Source: Actinomadura opuntiae (GTDB taxonomy: Bacteria; Actinomycetota; Actinomycetes; Streptosporangiales; Streptosporangiaceae). From it: 64,000 bases of DNA. The notes under the pieces are model-generated. The model was not told the origin of the DNA and did no database searches. It saw only the letters and a list, made by a program, of their open reading frames with translations. Positions 24,028 through 31,646 of this stretch are shown in pieces. The stretch is taken from the NCBI RefSeq assembly GCF_030283205.1, contig NZ_JASNWF010000012.1, positions 124,001-188,000 of the forward strand. Direction: 5' to 3'. The position numbers and the translations under genes are program-made. Each line of letters starts with the position of its first letter. The stretch's first letter is position 1.

Positions 24028-25980
24028 ATGCGTTTGGTAAACGTAATGGCTGAGAACTATCGCGCGTTCAAGATCGCGAACATTCAACTATCTACGGACG
24101 GACTCGTGCTCGTTGCTGGCGCCAATAATACGGGCAAGTCGGCACTACTTTCCGCCATTGACCTCGTTGCTGGAATTGATTCCGAGGCAAGAGATATTCG
24201 TCACGCACAGGCGAGCACTCCAGCGCGCGTTATTGCGACCTTTTTGCTGGAGGAGCGAGAGCGCTCACGACTCCTTGAAGGAATGGTTGATAGGATAAAG
24301 CGGCGAGCTTTTCTTTCTGAGGGCTTCTTGAGTCGACTTGAGTATCATTTTGAAGAACGAGGGAGGTACGGGATAGGGCTCGTCGAAGTGCGAGGTGAAT
24401 GGTACGGGGAAATGAACATAATGGGCCGCATCAAATGGGATCCGGTCGGCGACGTTTCGAATTTCCTGATCAGCTCCGAATTCATTGCAGATCAACCTCA
24501 GGCGAGCATGATGATTAGTCGTGGGCAATTTCATGGAGATCCATGGATCGATCCCAACTTCCCCGACATCCCCCTTTGTGAATCGTTGCTTGAGTGGCGA
24601 CAACGCTATTATCATTTTCGGGCCCTACGCCCCGGAACGGCGCGTACGATGGGACTATCGAGTGACGATAGACTTGACCCAACAGGCCAGAATCTTCCTG
24701 GCGTTCTACTAAATCTTAAAACGCAGCGAGAAGAAATCTTTGAGGAGTTGCGTCATCTTATCGCCGAGATGGTGCCGGAGATCGGCAAATTGGAGATTAG
24801 AACGCAAGAAAACCGACTTCAGATCACGTTTTCCAATTCATATACACCGGGCACCGAGCTTAATCTTAAGGATCTTGGAACTGGGGTGGAGCAACTCTTG
24901 CTCACAGCTGTGGTGGGGCTAATTGAGGAGTCGCCATTTACCTTGATTATTGAAGAGCCGGAGACAAATCTTCACTCGGCCGCACAACGCGCCTTGTTGA
25001 ATCTATTGAGCGGGTGGGCTACGGATCGTCAAATCATTGCTGCGACTCATAGCCCTGTTATGCTGGATTGGTCTCCCGGTGACGGTCGGCTCTGGCTGGT
25101 CACTAGAGAAAAGGGAGTGTCTAATGTCGCCACAGTGGGAAACGATCCTCTAGCGGCGCTCAACTCACTAGGTGTCAGACCGTCTGATATTCTGTCCGCA
25201 AACCGGGTGCTGGTGCTTGAGGGGCCATCGGACGAGGAAGTTTTTGCTGCCTGGTTTCCTCACCTCATTAGAGATCCACGCGTGGCTGTATTGTTCGGTG
25301 AAGGCGGAGACAATGCCCGTCATGGCGATCGGTTCGCTAAATGGCTTGTGAGTGGGGAACGACTCGGGCTGCAGCGAGCCCTTTACATTCGTGACCGTGA
25401 TGAGCTTTCAAGGGAAGCGCTTGAGAAGCTAGAGAAGTCGTCAACAGTATTTATTCTTTCTCGCCGCGAACTTGAAAACTACCTCCTCGATCCTGAAGCG
25501 ATAGCTTCCGTGCTCAAACGCTATATAGATGACGAAAACGAGGCTCCTGATGCCAGTGATGTAGTCACAGCAATGGAGAATGCAGCCGAAAATCTTCGAG
25601 AAGTCGTCGTAATCAATCGTGTAGCGCGTGCAGTTAAGCCGCCACGAATGTTGATGGATCATCAGACTCGGCGCAGACTCGTTGAAGATCGTGCAAATCT
25701 GGAAGAAATTACGACAACAGTTCTTGAACGACTTGCTAGTGTCGACGAGATTAGAGCACAGATCGCGTCCTCATGGGCAAGTGCTCGGGAGGACGTAGAT
25801 GGGCGCACTAGGAGAGATTTGCTGAACGTTGCGCCAGGCGAGGAAATTCTGGATGCCGTATTTAGGATTTTCACGGGCCGACGTTATAGGAAGAGAGTTG
25901 ACGGTCCGGCTATTGCGAAAGCTATGGTTGACGCCCCACGTGAAATCCAGGAGGAATTGGAAAATTTTATGGCCGACTAG
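24028..25980 (+). CDS. OLD-like ABC ATPase-TOPRIM nuclease
   Basis: The protein is 650 residues long. The SMC/ABC-type ATPase opens MRLVNVMAENYRAFK, has Walker A GANNTGKSAL (about 30), signature LKDLGTGVEQ (about 285), Walker B FTLIIEEPETNLHS (about 305) and H-loop IIAATHSPVM. A TOPRIM domain follows with VLVLEGPSDEEVF (catalytic Glu, about 395) and YIRDRDELS (about 456). This is the OLD/GajA-type layout, whose known members nick or degrade DNA and often provide phage defence. ATG 24028 has GGGAGAG just upstream. The gene is markedly AT-rich for this genome. No GajB-like helicase, reverse transcriptase or AriB-like partner is adjacent. Confidence 0.85.
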   Translation: MRLVNVMAENYRAFKIANIQLSTDGLVLVAGANNTGKSALLSAIDLVAGIDSEARDIRHAQASTPARVIATFLLEERERSRLLEGMVDRIKRRAFLSEGFLSRLEYHFEERGRYGIGLVEVRGEWYGEMNIMGRIKWDPVGDVSNFLISSEFIADQPQASMMISRGQFHGDPWIDPNFPDIPLCESLLEWRQRYYHFRALRPGTARTMGLSSDDRLDPTGQNLPGVLLNLKTQREEIFEELRHLIAEMVPEIGKLEIRTQENRLQITFSNSYTPGTELNLKDLGTGVEQLLLTAVVGLIEESPFTLIIEEPETNLHSAAQRALLNLLSGWATDRQIIAATHSPVMLDWSPGDGRLWLVTREKGVSNVATVGNDPLAALNSLGVRPSDILSANRVLVLEGPSDEEVFAAWFPHLIRDPRVAVLFGEGGDNARHGDRFAKWLVSGERLGLQRALYIRDRDELSREALEKLEKSSTVFILSRRELENYLLDPEAIASVLKRYIDDENEAPDASDVVTAMENAAENLREVVVINRVARAVKPPRMLMDHQTRRRLVEDRANLEEITTTVLERLASVDEIRAQIASSWASAREDVDGRTRRDLLNVAPGEEILDAVFRIFTGRRYRKRVDGPAIAKAMVDAPREIQEELENFMAD

Positions 25981-26026
25981 TTGGGCGGTGTAATGGGTGA
26001 GTGTTGAACTCTGTGCTGAAGAAGCA

Positions 26027-26054
26027 AGACCCCGTGCAGTATGGGACGGGGTCT
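26027..26054. terminator. Convergent terminator
   Basis: Stem AGACCCCGT (26027-26035) pairs with ACGGGGTCT (26046-26054) between the convergent OLD-like and decarboxylase genes. Confidence 0.75.
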
Positions 26055-26070
26055 GCTGAAGAAGGTTGAT

Positions 26071-27231
26071 CTACGCTTCGAGGTAGTGGAATTTCGGTTT
26101 GGGGTGCATCAGGAAGTCGTGGTGGGAGATGTTCCAGGCGTAGGCGCCGGCCATCGAGAAGGCGACGAGGTCGCCGACGGCGATGCTCTCGGTCGGTACG
26201 TCTCGGGCGAAGACGTCCTTCGGCGTGCAGAGTTGGCCGACGAGCGTTACGGGCTGGTCGGTCACCTGGGGGCCGTCGCCGGAACCTTTCAGGACGACGA
26301 AGGGGTGGTTGTGCTGCTTCGTGACGGGCGTGCGGATGTGCATGGTGCCGCCGCGGACGACGGCGTACCACTGGCCGTGTGCCTGCTTTACGTCCAGCAC
26401 GTCGGTGATGTACCAGCCCGAGTAGACGCTGATGGATCGGCCGGGCTCGATGCGCAGGGTTTCGTCTGGGCGGGCTAGCGCTGCGACGTCTTGGCCGTAC
26501 TGCTTCCAGTCGAAGCGGTCGTTGGGCGAGCCGTAGTCAACGGCCATGCCGCCGCCGACGTTGAATTTCCGGGGGCCATCGTGGCCGATCTTGTCGAGCC
26601 AAGTGCGGCCCCAGTCGAGGATCTCGGCGGACTGGCGGACCATGGCGGAGGCGTCCAGTCCGGAGGCGAGGTGCGCGTGAATGCCCCGAGGGTGGATGCG
26701 AGGTGAGGCGGTCAGGATCTCCCGGCACGTCTCGATCAGAGCGGGGTCCATGCCGAACGGTCCGCTCATCGCCAGGGCCACGCCGCTGCGGTCGCCCGCG
26801 AGGTTGACGCGTAGCAGGACATCGACGTCTTGGCCGGCCGTGTCGGCGATTCGTGCGAGCCGCGTGAGTTCGTGCGGGCTCTCGACGTGGATTCGCTCCA
26901 CGCCGAGCTTCAGCGCTAGCTCCAGCTCTCGGTCGGTCTTTCCTGGGCCGCCGAAGGCCAGGCGCGCATCCGGCAGCGCTTCGCGGATGTGCGCCAGCTC
27001 GCCACCGGACGCGACTTCGATGCCATCGACGTACGGTGCGAGCGCATGGAGGATCGGCACGTCGGGGTTGGCTTTCGCGGCGTAGAAGATCTCTGGCCCG
27101 CCGGGCACGCTGAGAGCCGTCTTCACCTCGGCCGCGTGCTCTCGTAGCGCTGTCAGGTCGTACACGAAGGCGGGCAGCTCGGCGCTCGTGGCCAGAGCCT
27201 TGGCTCTGTCTTCGACGAGACGCGTGATCAT
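26071..27231 (-). CDS. Type III PLP-dependent decarboxylase (DAP/ornithine decarboxylase fold)
   Basis: This 386-residue enzyme has an alanine-racemase-type barrel followed by a beta domain. The PLP lysine is in FYAAKANPDV, the phosphate-binding glycines in KFNVGGGMAV, the EPGRSI arginine is present, and GQLCTPKDVFARD corresponds to the catalytic CxxxD region. The closest analogies I can name are siderophore-pathway decarboxylases of the PvsE/SbnH type; the substrate is not evident. It lies 16 bases downstream of a truncated GntR gene on the same strand and was probably its target. Codon bias is GC-rich, unlike the adjacent OLD-like gene. Confidence 0.82.
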   Translation of the reverse strand: MITRLVEDRAKALATSAELPAFVYDLTALREHAAEVKTALSVPGGPEIFYAAKANPDVPILHALAPYVDGIEVASGGELAHIREALPDARLAFGGPGKTDRELELALKLGVERIHVESPHELTRLARIADTAGQDVDVLLRVNLAGDRSGVALAMSGPFGMDPALIETCREILTASPRIHPRGIHAHLASGLDASAMVRQSAEILDWGRTWLDKIGHDGPRKFNVGGGMAVDYGSPNDRFDWKQYGQDVAALARPDETLRIEPGRSISVYSGWYITDVLDVKQAHGQWYAVVRGGTMHIRTPVTKQHNHPFVVLKGSGDGPQVTDQPVTLVGQLCTPKDVFARDVPTESIAVGDLVAFSMAGAYAWNISHHDFLMHPKPKFHYLEA

Positions 27232-27247
27232 CGTGTGTCTCCGAGTG

Positions 27248-27673
27248 TCAGGCGAGCGGGAATTCGTACTCGGCCACCAGGTAGTGGGCGGGAGCCACGG
27301 TGATGGTCACCTCTACCGCCTTGCCTTCGGCCGTTCTGCCCACGTGCATGATCTCCATGACGGTCCGCTCGGGGCTGATTTCGAGCGCGAGCGCTTCGGC
27401 GTCGGTAGGAAGGCGGCTCGGGGTGATGTGCTCCCGTGCCGTCACCTGTGGGTAGCCCAGCTCGGCGAGGGCGGTCTTCACGCCGCCCACGATCACCGGG
27501 GCTTCCTCTTCCAGGACGGTTCCTCCTGCGATGTCCAGCGGGAACCAGCTTGCATTAAGCCGGACGGGGATGCCACTGGCCAGCAGGCGCCGGCGACGGA
27601 CCAGGCAGTTCGGCTCACCGGCCGGTAGTCCGAGCGTCTCGGCGACCTCGGCCGGCCGTGCCCGGCGAACCAT
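27248..27673 (-). pseudogene. GntR-family regulator lacking its DNA-binding domain
   Basis: Only the UTRA effector-binding domain remains (EVAETLGLPAGEPNCLVRRR through VEVTITVAPAHYLVAEYEF). The frame is closed upstream by a TGA nine codons before the first ATG, so no winged helix-turn-helix is encoded. It ends 16 bases before the decarboxylase gene. The missing 5' end abuts the integrase remnant, which also lacks its 5' end, so one deletion probably removed both. Confidence 0.78.
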
Positions 27674-27799
27674 TCTCCCCGCCGACCGGCCGCGGAGTCA
27701 CTCGACTGGTCAGCGGAGAGGGCCGCGGGCGGCGCTCGGAGTGCCGACGGACGCAACTCCTTCGCATCGACGGCACCCTCATCAACCACAGAACGCGCG

Positions 27800-28130
27800 G
27801 GGCTGAGCGCCCCGGGACGGGAAAGCCACCAGCCGAAGACGTCCCGCTCGCGTGCTGGCTGTTGCTCCGCCCCGGCCTGACGCCCCACGGACTCCGGCAC
27901 GGTCACCAGCCATGGATGGACAACGCTGGCACCCCATACGTCCTGCAATCCGAGCGGATGGGGTACGAGGTCCCCGGCATGCGCGGCACCTACGCCCACC
28001 CACACCCGAGATGCGGGCCACCCTCCTAGCGGCCCTGCAACGCCTTTGGGGGGACGCGCTAGCCGAGCGGGCCCGGCTGGCGTCACGGTCCGGAGTGCCG
28101 ATCCTGGATGCTCTGCTGAGGCGACTCGTT
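27800..28130 (+). pseudogene. Tyrosine integrase, C-terminal remnant with frameshift
   Basis: The first frame has PLACWLLLRPGLTPHGLRHG, then PYVLQSERMGYEVPGMRG and TYAH, the HxLRH and nucleophile Tyr segments of AICE-type integrases. At about 28005 the frame shifts to PEMRATLLAALQRLWGDAL ... SRSGVPILDALLRRL, the usual integrase tail. The N-terminal arm-binding and core-binding domains are missing. It points toward tRNA-His, as expected for the enzyme that inserted island 1. It cannot be functional as it stands. Confidence 0.85.
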
Positions 28131-28257
28131 AAGAAGAGCGGTGTTAGAACGGGTGCATGCCGTAGGCCCGCGAGTATCGGCACGCCTGGTGGAACTGGAC
28201 GGGACAGAATGTGCGTCCTACCGTCACTATGTCGCTCCATCCAGGGAGAGTCGGATC

Positions 28258-28647
28258 ATGTCGCAGGGAAGCCGCCGAGACCGTGCCGCCGCGGCGCTGC
28301 TCGCGGTCTGGGTGGCGGTGTTGTCGACTGTGGCTGGCTATGCCCAATCTGACGATCAGCGACTCGTCTCGCTCGCCCTGATCGTTCTCACCGCAGGCGC
28401 CCCAGCCCTGGCTGCTTCAAAAAAGCGCTGCTCGCTCCCTAACTGCTCCCCGACTCTCGACGTAGACCGTTCGTCAGATGATCGCGTGTGGCCGCGTCGT
28501 CTGGTTCATCCCACTCTGTTCGGCCGGTGGCGTGGGGAAGCGATCTGCTCGGCGAGGGGCTGCCTGGAAGGATCCGGCCGACGCTACCGAGCGAGATCAC
28601 TCCCAGAATCGGACATCCGGCCGGGGAAGCCTGACGCAAGACACTGA
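28258..28647 (+). CDS. Small predicted membrane protein
   Basis: The ATG at 28258 follows a good site, AGGGAGAG (28243-28250). The product would be 129 residues, with two hydrophobic segments (AAAALLAVWVAVLSTVAGYA and LVSLALIVLTAGAPALAA) in the first 60 residues and a Cys/Arg-rich tail. The tail runs through a candidate integrase arm site and may not be functional. I recognise no family. It could be a leftover accessory membrane gene of the element. Confidence 0.4.
   Translation: MSQGSRRDRAAAALLAVWVAVLSTVAGYAQSDDQRLVSLALIVLTAGAPALAASKKRCSLPNCSPTLDVDRSSDDRVWPRRLVHPTLFGRWRGEAICSARGCLEGSGRRYRARSLPESDIRPGKPDARH
28433..28450. repeat. Candidate integrase arm-type site (right copy)
   Basis: CGCTCCCtaacTGCTCCC matches the left-end copy (19911-19928) at 15 of 18 positions, differing only in the spacer. 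Each copy is itself a repeat of GCTCCC. Confidence 0.45.
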
Positions 28648-28649
28648 GA

Positions 28650-28680
28650 AGCCCTGGTCACCTTCGTGATGACCAGGGCT
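28650..28680 (-). terminator. Terminator downstream of tRNA-His
   Basis: Stem AGCCCTGGTCA (28650-28660) pairs with TGACCAGGGCT (28670-28680), directly 3' of tRNA-His on the minus strand. Confidence 0.75.
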
Positions 28681-28682
28681 TT

Positions 28683-28730
28683 CCTGGGGTGAGTGAGGGG
28701 ACTTGAACCCCCGACATCTTGGACCACAAC
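28683..28730. repeat. Right att copy (48-bp direct repeat, within tRNA-His)
   Basis: This copy is identical to 19745-19792 and covers the anticodon-loop to CCA part of the intact tRNA-His. Confidence 0.92.
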
Positions 28731-28761
28731 CAAGTGCTCTGCCAGCTGAGCTACACCCACC
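28685..28761 (-). tRNA. tRNA-His (anticodon GTG), CCA encoded
   Basis: The minus strand reads GGTGGGTGTAGCTCAGC with the histidine-specific extra G at -1, anticodon loop TTGTGGT, T-loop TTCAAGT, acceptor CACTCAC, C73 and then CCA. The 3' half is shared with the island's att repeat, so the integrated element restored the tRNA. It lies downstream of orn on the same strand. Confidence 0.96.
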
Positions 28762-28830
28762 GTGGCCGGGATCGCTCCCGGCTCCCAGTAGTGTAGCGGC
28801 TCGCGGGGAGTGGGTCAGCCTGGTGCGGCG

Positions 28831-29427
28831 TCAGCGGGCGGAGATGTCCGCGGCGAGGGCGCGGGCGGTCTCGGAGTCGGGGCCGGGCTGCGGGACGAAC
28901 ACGGCGGCGCGGTAGTAGCGCAGCTCCTGGATGCTCTCGGTGATGTCGGCGAGGGCGCGGTGCCCGCCCTTCTTCTCCGGGCTGGCGAAGTAGGCGCGGG
29001 GGTACCAGCGCCGGGCCAGCTCCTTGATGGAGGAGACGTCGACCATGCGGTAGTGCAGGTGGGCGTCCAGGGCGGGCATGTCGCGGGCCAGGAAGGAGCG
29101 GTCGGTGGCGATCGAGTTGCCGCACAGCGGGGCCTTCTTGGCGTCCTTGACGTGCGACCGGACGTAGTCCAGGACGATCTCCTCGGCCTCGGTGAGGGTG
29201 ATCCCGCCCGGGAGCTCCTCCAGCAGGCCGGACGTGGTGTGCATGTCCCGGACGACCTTGGTCATCTGCGCGACCGACTCGGGCGGCGGCTTGATGATCA
29301 CGTCGACGCCCTCGTCCAGGATGTTCAGCTCGCTGTCGGTGACCAGGGCGGCTATCTCGATGAGCGCGTCGGCGCGCAGGTCGAGTCCCGTCATTTCGCA
29401 GTCGATCCACACGAGCCGCTCGTTCAT
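28831..29427 (-). CDS. orn: Oligoribonuclease
   Basis: This 198-residue DEDDh 3'-5' exoribonuclease degrades 2-5-nucleotide RNA fragments and linear dinucleotides such as pGpG. Motif I is WIDCEMTGLD, motif II contains GNSIATDRSFL, and motif III is GGHRALADI with its His. VDVSSIKELARRWYP is typical of the family. Start and length match family members. It is followed on the same strand by tRNA-His. Confidence 0.96.
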   Translation of the reverse strand: MNERLVWIDCEMTGLDLRADALIEIAALVTDSELNILDEGVDVIIKPPPESVAQMTKVVRDMHTTSGLLEELPGGITLTEAEEIVLDYVRSHVKDAKKAPLCGNSIATDRSFLARDMPALDAHLHYRMVDVSSIKELARRWYPRAYFASPEKKGGHRALADITESIQELRYYRAAVFVPQPGPDSETARALAADISAR

Positions 29428-29469
29428 GGGTTCACCCTACGACCATGGACGACCGCGCGGGGCATCGAG

Positions 29470-30111
29470 TCACCTGGCGATCACGTGCGGGGGGACGGGG
29501 ATGCCGGGGCGCAGGTCCGGGGCGGGGACGGGGGCGCCGAACGTCCGGTGCACGGGCAGGACGCCGGCCCAGGCCGGGAGGGCGTGGTCCTCGGCGTCGT
29601 CGCTGGGCGGGCCCTGGCGGATCTTGACCGACGCCTCGGCGAGGGGGAGGGCGAGGACGGCGGTGCCGGCGAGCTCCTTGCGGGTGGGGTGCCGGGCGGC
29701 GTCCCACTGGCCGGGGGCGAGCTGCTCGGTGACGACGCGGAGGGCCGCGAGCTTCTCGTCCTCGCCGGTGACCGGGGACGGGACACCGTAGATCATCGCG
29801 CTGCGGAAGTTGATCGAGTGGTGGAAGAGCGAGCGGGCCAGGACGATGCCGTCCAGGTGGGTGACGGTGACGCAGATCTCCTGGGCCGGCGCGGTCATCA
29901 GGCTGGACGCGCCGGTGGAGCCGTGCAGGTAGAGGGTGTCGTCGAGGCGGCCGTAGCAGGTGGGGACCACGCGGGGCGCGCCGTCGACGACGACGCCGAG
30001 GTGGCAGATCAGGCCGGCGTCGAGGATCTCGTAGAGGACGGCGCGGTCGGTGCGGCCGCGTTCGGGGGAGCGGCCGAGGCTGGTGCGGGGCGTTGCGGAG
30101 AGAGGCTTCAT
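29470..30111 (-). CDS. Pyridoxamine 5'-phosphate oxidase family protein (PPOX-type, split-barrel flavoprotein)
   Basis: This 213-residue protein is of the Pyridox_ox_2 type: an N-terminal helix (DRAVLYEILDAGLICHLG), split-barrel strands with PRVVPTCYGRLDDTLYLHG, and FRSAMIYGVPSPVTGEDEKL in the second half. Members bind FMN, F420 or haem; the substrate is not readable here. It is divergent from a MocR regulator with a short shared promoter region holding a palindrome, so it is probably controlled by that regulator. Confidence 0.85.
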   Translation of the reverse strand: MKPLSATPRTSLGRSPERGRTDRAVLYEILDAGLICHLGVVVDGAPRVVPTCYGRLDDTLYLHGSTGASSLMTAPAQEICVTVTHLDGIVLARSLFHHSINFRSAMIYGVPSPVTGEDEKLAALRVVTEQLAPGQWDAARHPTRKELAGTAVLALPLAEASVKIRQGPPSDDAEDHALPAWAGVLPVHRTFGAPVPAPDLRPGIPVPPHVIAR

Positions 30112-30132
30112 GCCCGTCTACGCTAGGACGCG

Positions 30133-30156
30133 AGTGGCCTGGTCAGTAGGGCCACT
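30133..30156. promoter_or_regulatory. Candidate operator between PPOX and MocR genes
   Basis: Inverted repeat AGTGGCC (30133-30139) and GGCCACT (30150-30156) with a 10-base spacer is centred in the 69-bp divergent promoter region. I infer it is the MocR operator. Confidence 0.5.
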
Positions 30157-30180
30157 TGGAACGGAAAGCCGGACACCACT

Positions 30181-31587
30181 TTGTCGATCGATCTGCCGCT
30201 CGGCATCGACCGGGACGCCGCCGAGCCGATGAACGCCCAGCTCGTCGCGCAGCTGCGGGCCGCGATGCGGGAGGGGCGGCTGGCGGCGGGCGAGCGGCTG
30301 CCCGCGAGCCGGGCGCTGGCGTCGCTGCTGGGCGTCAGCCGGACGGTGGTCACCGAGGCCTACGAGCAGCTGTACGCGGAGGGCTGGCTGGAGGGCCGGC
30401 ACGGGTCCGGGACGTACGTGACGGACGGGGTGGCGGCCGACCCCGAGCCGAGTCAAGAGCGGCCGCGCAGCCTGGCGGGCAGTACGCGCAGGCCGGCGCG
30501 GCAGGGGGAGATCGACCTGCGGCCCGGGATGGCGTGGGTCGGCGCGCTGGACACCCCGGCCTGGCGGCGGGCGTGGCGGCTCGCGGCGGGCATGCCGCCG
30601 CAGCAGCGGCAGGAGCCGCACGGGGTGCCGGAGCTGCGGGTGGCGCTGGCCGAGTACATCCGGCGCAGCCGCGGCGTGGCCTGCCCGGTCGACGGCCTGC
30701 TGATCACCCGCGGCGCGACGAACGGCCTGGACCTGCTGGCCGCGACGGTGCTCCGGCCGGGCGACCGGGTCGGCGTGGAGGAGCCCGGCTACCGGCGCGC
30801 GCGCTCGGTGCTCGCCGGGCGCGGCGCCGAGGTCGTGTCGTGCCCGGTGGACGAGCACGGGCTGATCGTCGACGGACTGCCGGACGACCTGCGCCTCGTC
30901 TACACGACGCCGTCCCACCAGTACCCGATGGGCGGGGTGCTGCCGGTCCCGCGCCGCCAGGCGCTGCTGGCGTGGGCGCGGCGGACCGGCGCGCTGGTCG
31001 CCGAGGACGACTACGACGGCGAGTTCCGCTACGACGTCGCGCCGCTGCCCGCGCTGTACGGGCTCGACCCGGACGTCGTGGTCTACCTGGGCACCTCGGC
31101 GAAGATCCTCACCGCGGACATGGGCGTCGGCTGGCTCGTCGGCCGCCCCGACCTGGTCGCGGCGGTGGCGCTGCGGCGCGAGGAGCTGAACGACCGGACG
31201 GCGGTCGTCCCGCAGCAGGCGCTGCGGCTCTTCCTCGAACGCGGCGACCTGGACCGGCACGTCCGGCGGATGCGCGGGGAGTACGCGCGGCGCCGCGAGG
31301 TCGTGGTGCGGGCGCTGGACGGGCTGCGGCTGCGCGGCGACACGGCCGGTCTGCACCTGGTCGTCGACCTTCCGCACGCGGTCGCGGAGCGGGTCGCGCG
31401 GGACGCGGCGGAGCGCGGCGTCCTGGTGGATCCGCTCGAACGCCACCACGCGGGCCCGCGGTCGTTCGGCGGGCTCGTCGTCGGCTACGGCTCGGCGGGC
31501 AGCCCCGCCGAGCTGCGGAACGGCTGCGCGATGGTGCGCGAGCTCGCGGCCGCCGCCCTCCGCGAGCCGGAGCCGGAGCCGGGGTAG
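30181..31587 (+). CDS. MocR-type regulator (GntR HTH + class I aminotransferase domain)
   Basis: This 468-residue protein has an N-terminal GntR winged helix (about 15-80: ERLPASRALASLLGVSRTVV, GSGTYV) and a PLP-binding fold-type I aminotransferase domain. The latter shows the PLP-contacting YTTPSHQYPMG, VAEDDYDGEFRY and Schiff-base lysine motif GTSAKILTADMGVGWLV. MocR proteins typically control vitamin B6 or amino-acid genes next door; here the divergent PPOX-family gene is the likely target. The TTG start at 30181 gives MSIDLPLG; RBS support is weak. Confidence 0.9.
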   Translation: MSIDLPLGIDRDAAEPMNAQLVAQLRAAMREGRLAAGERLPASRALASLLGVSRTVVTEAYEQLYAEGWLEGRHGSGTYVTDGVAADPEPSQERPRSLAGSTRRPARQGEIDLRPGMAWVGALDTPAWRRAWRLAAGMPPQQRQEPHGVPELRVALAEYIRRSRGVACPVDGLLITRGATNGLDLLAATVLRPGDRVGVEEPGYRRARSVLAGRGAEVVSCPVDEHGLIVDGLPDDLRLVYTTPSHQYPMGGVLPVPRRQALLAWARRTGALVAEDDYDGEFRYDVAPLPALYGLDPDVVVYLGTSAKILTADMGVGWLVGRPDLVAAVALRREELNDRTAVVPQQALRLFLERGDLDRHVRRMRGEYARRREVVVRALDGLRLRGDTAGLHLVVDLPHAVAERVARDAAERGVLVDPLERHHAGPRSFGGLVVGYGSAGSPAELRNGCAMVRELAAAALREPEPEPG

Positions 31588-31646
31588 GACGCGCCCGCCG
31601 CCGCGGTCGCGGGGCCGGGCGCGTGGAAGGGAACCGTGACCGGGAG

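Larger units (their letters stand above)
19745..28730. mobile_element. Island 1: decayed integrative element in tRNA-His
   Basis: The island is bounded by perfect 48-bp direct repeats (19745-19792 and 28683-28730), the second being the 3' half of tRNA-His including the encoded CCA. This is the signature of tyrosine-integrase insertion at a tRNA 3' end. Inside are an IS remnant, two defence-type genes, a decarboxylase, a truncated GntR gene and a truncated, frameshifted integrase. Several stretches are clearly more AT-rich than the flanks. No intact integrase, transfer or replication gene remains, so it is probably fixed unless helped in trans. Confidence 0.88.

Noticed and set aside
24028..25980. 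Gabija system
   Set aside because: The ATPase-TOPRIM protein is GajA-like, but no UvrD-like GajB follows; the only helicase of that type is 6 kb away on the backbone (15761-17863).
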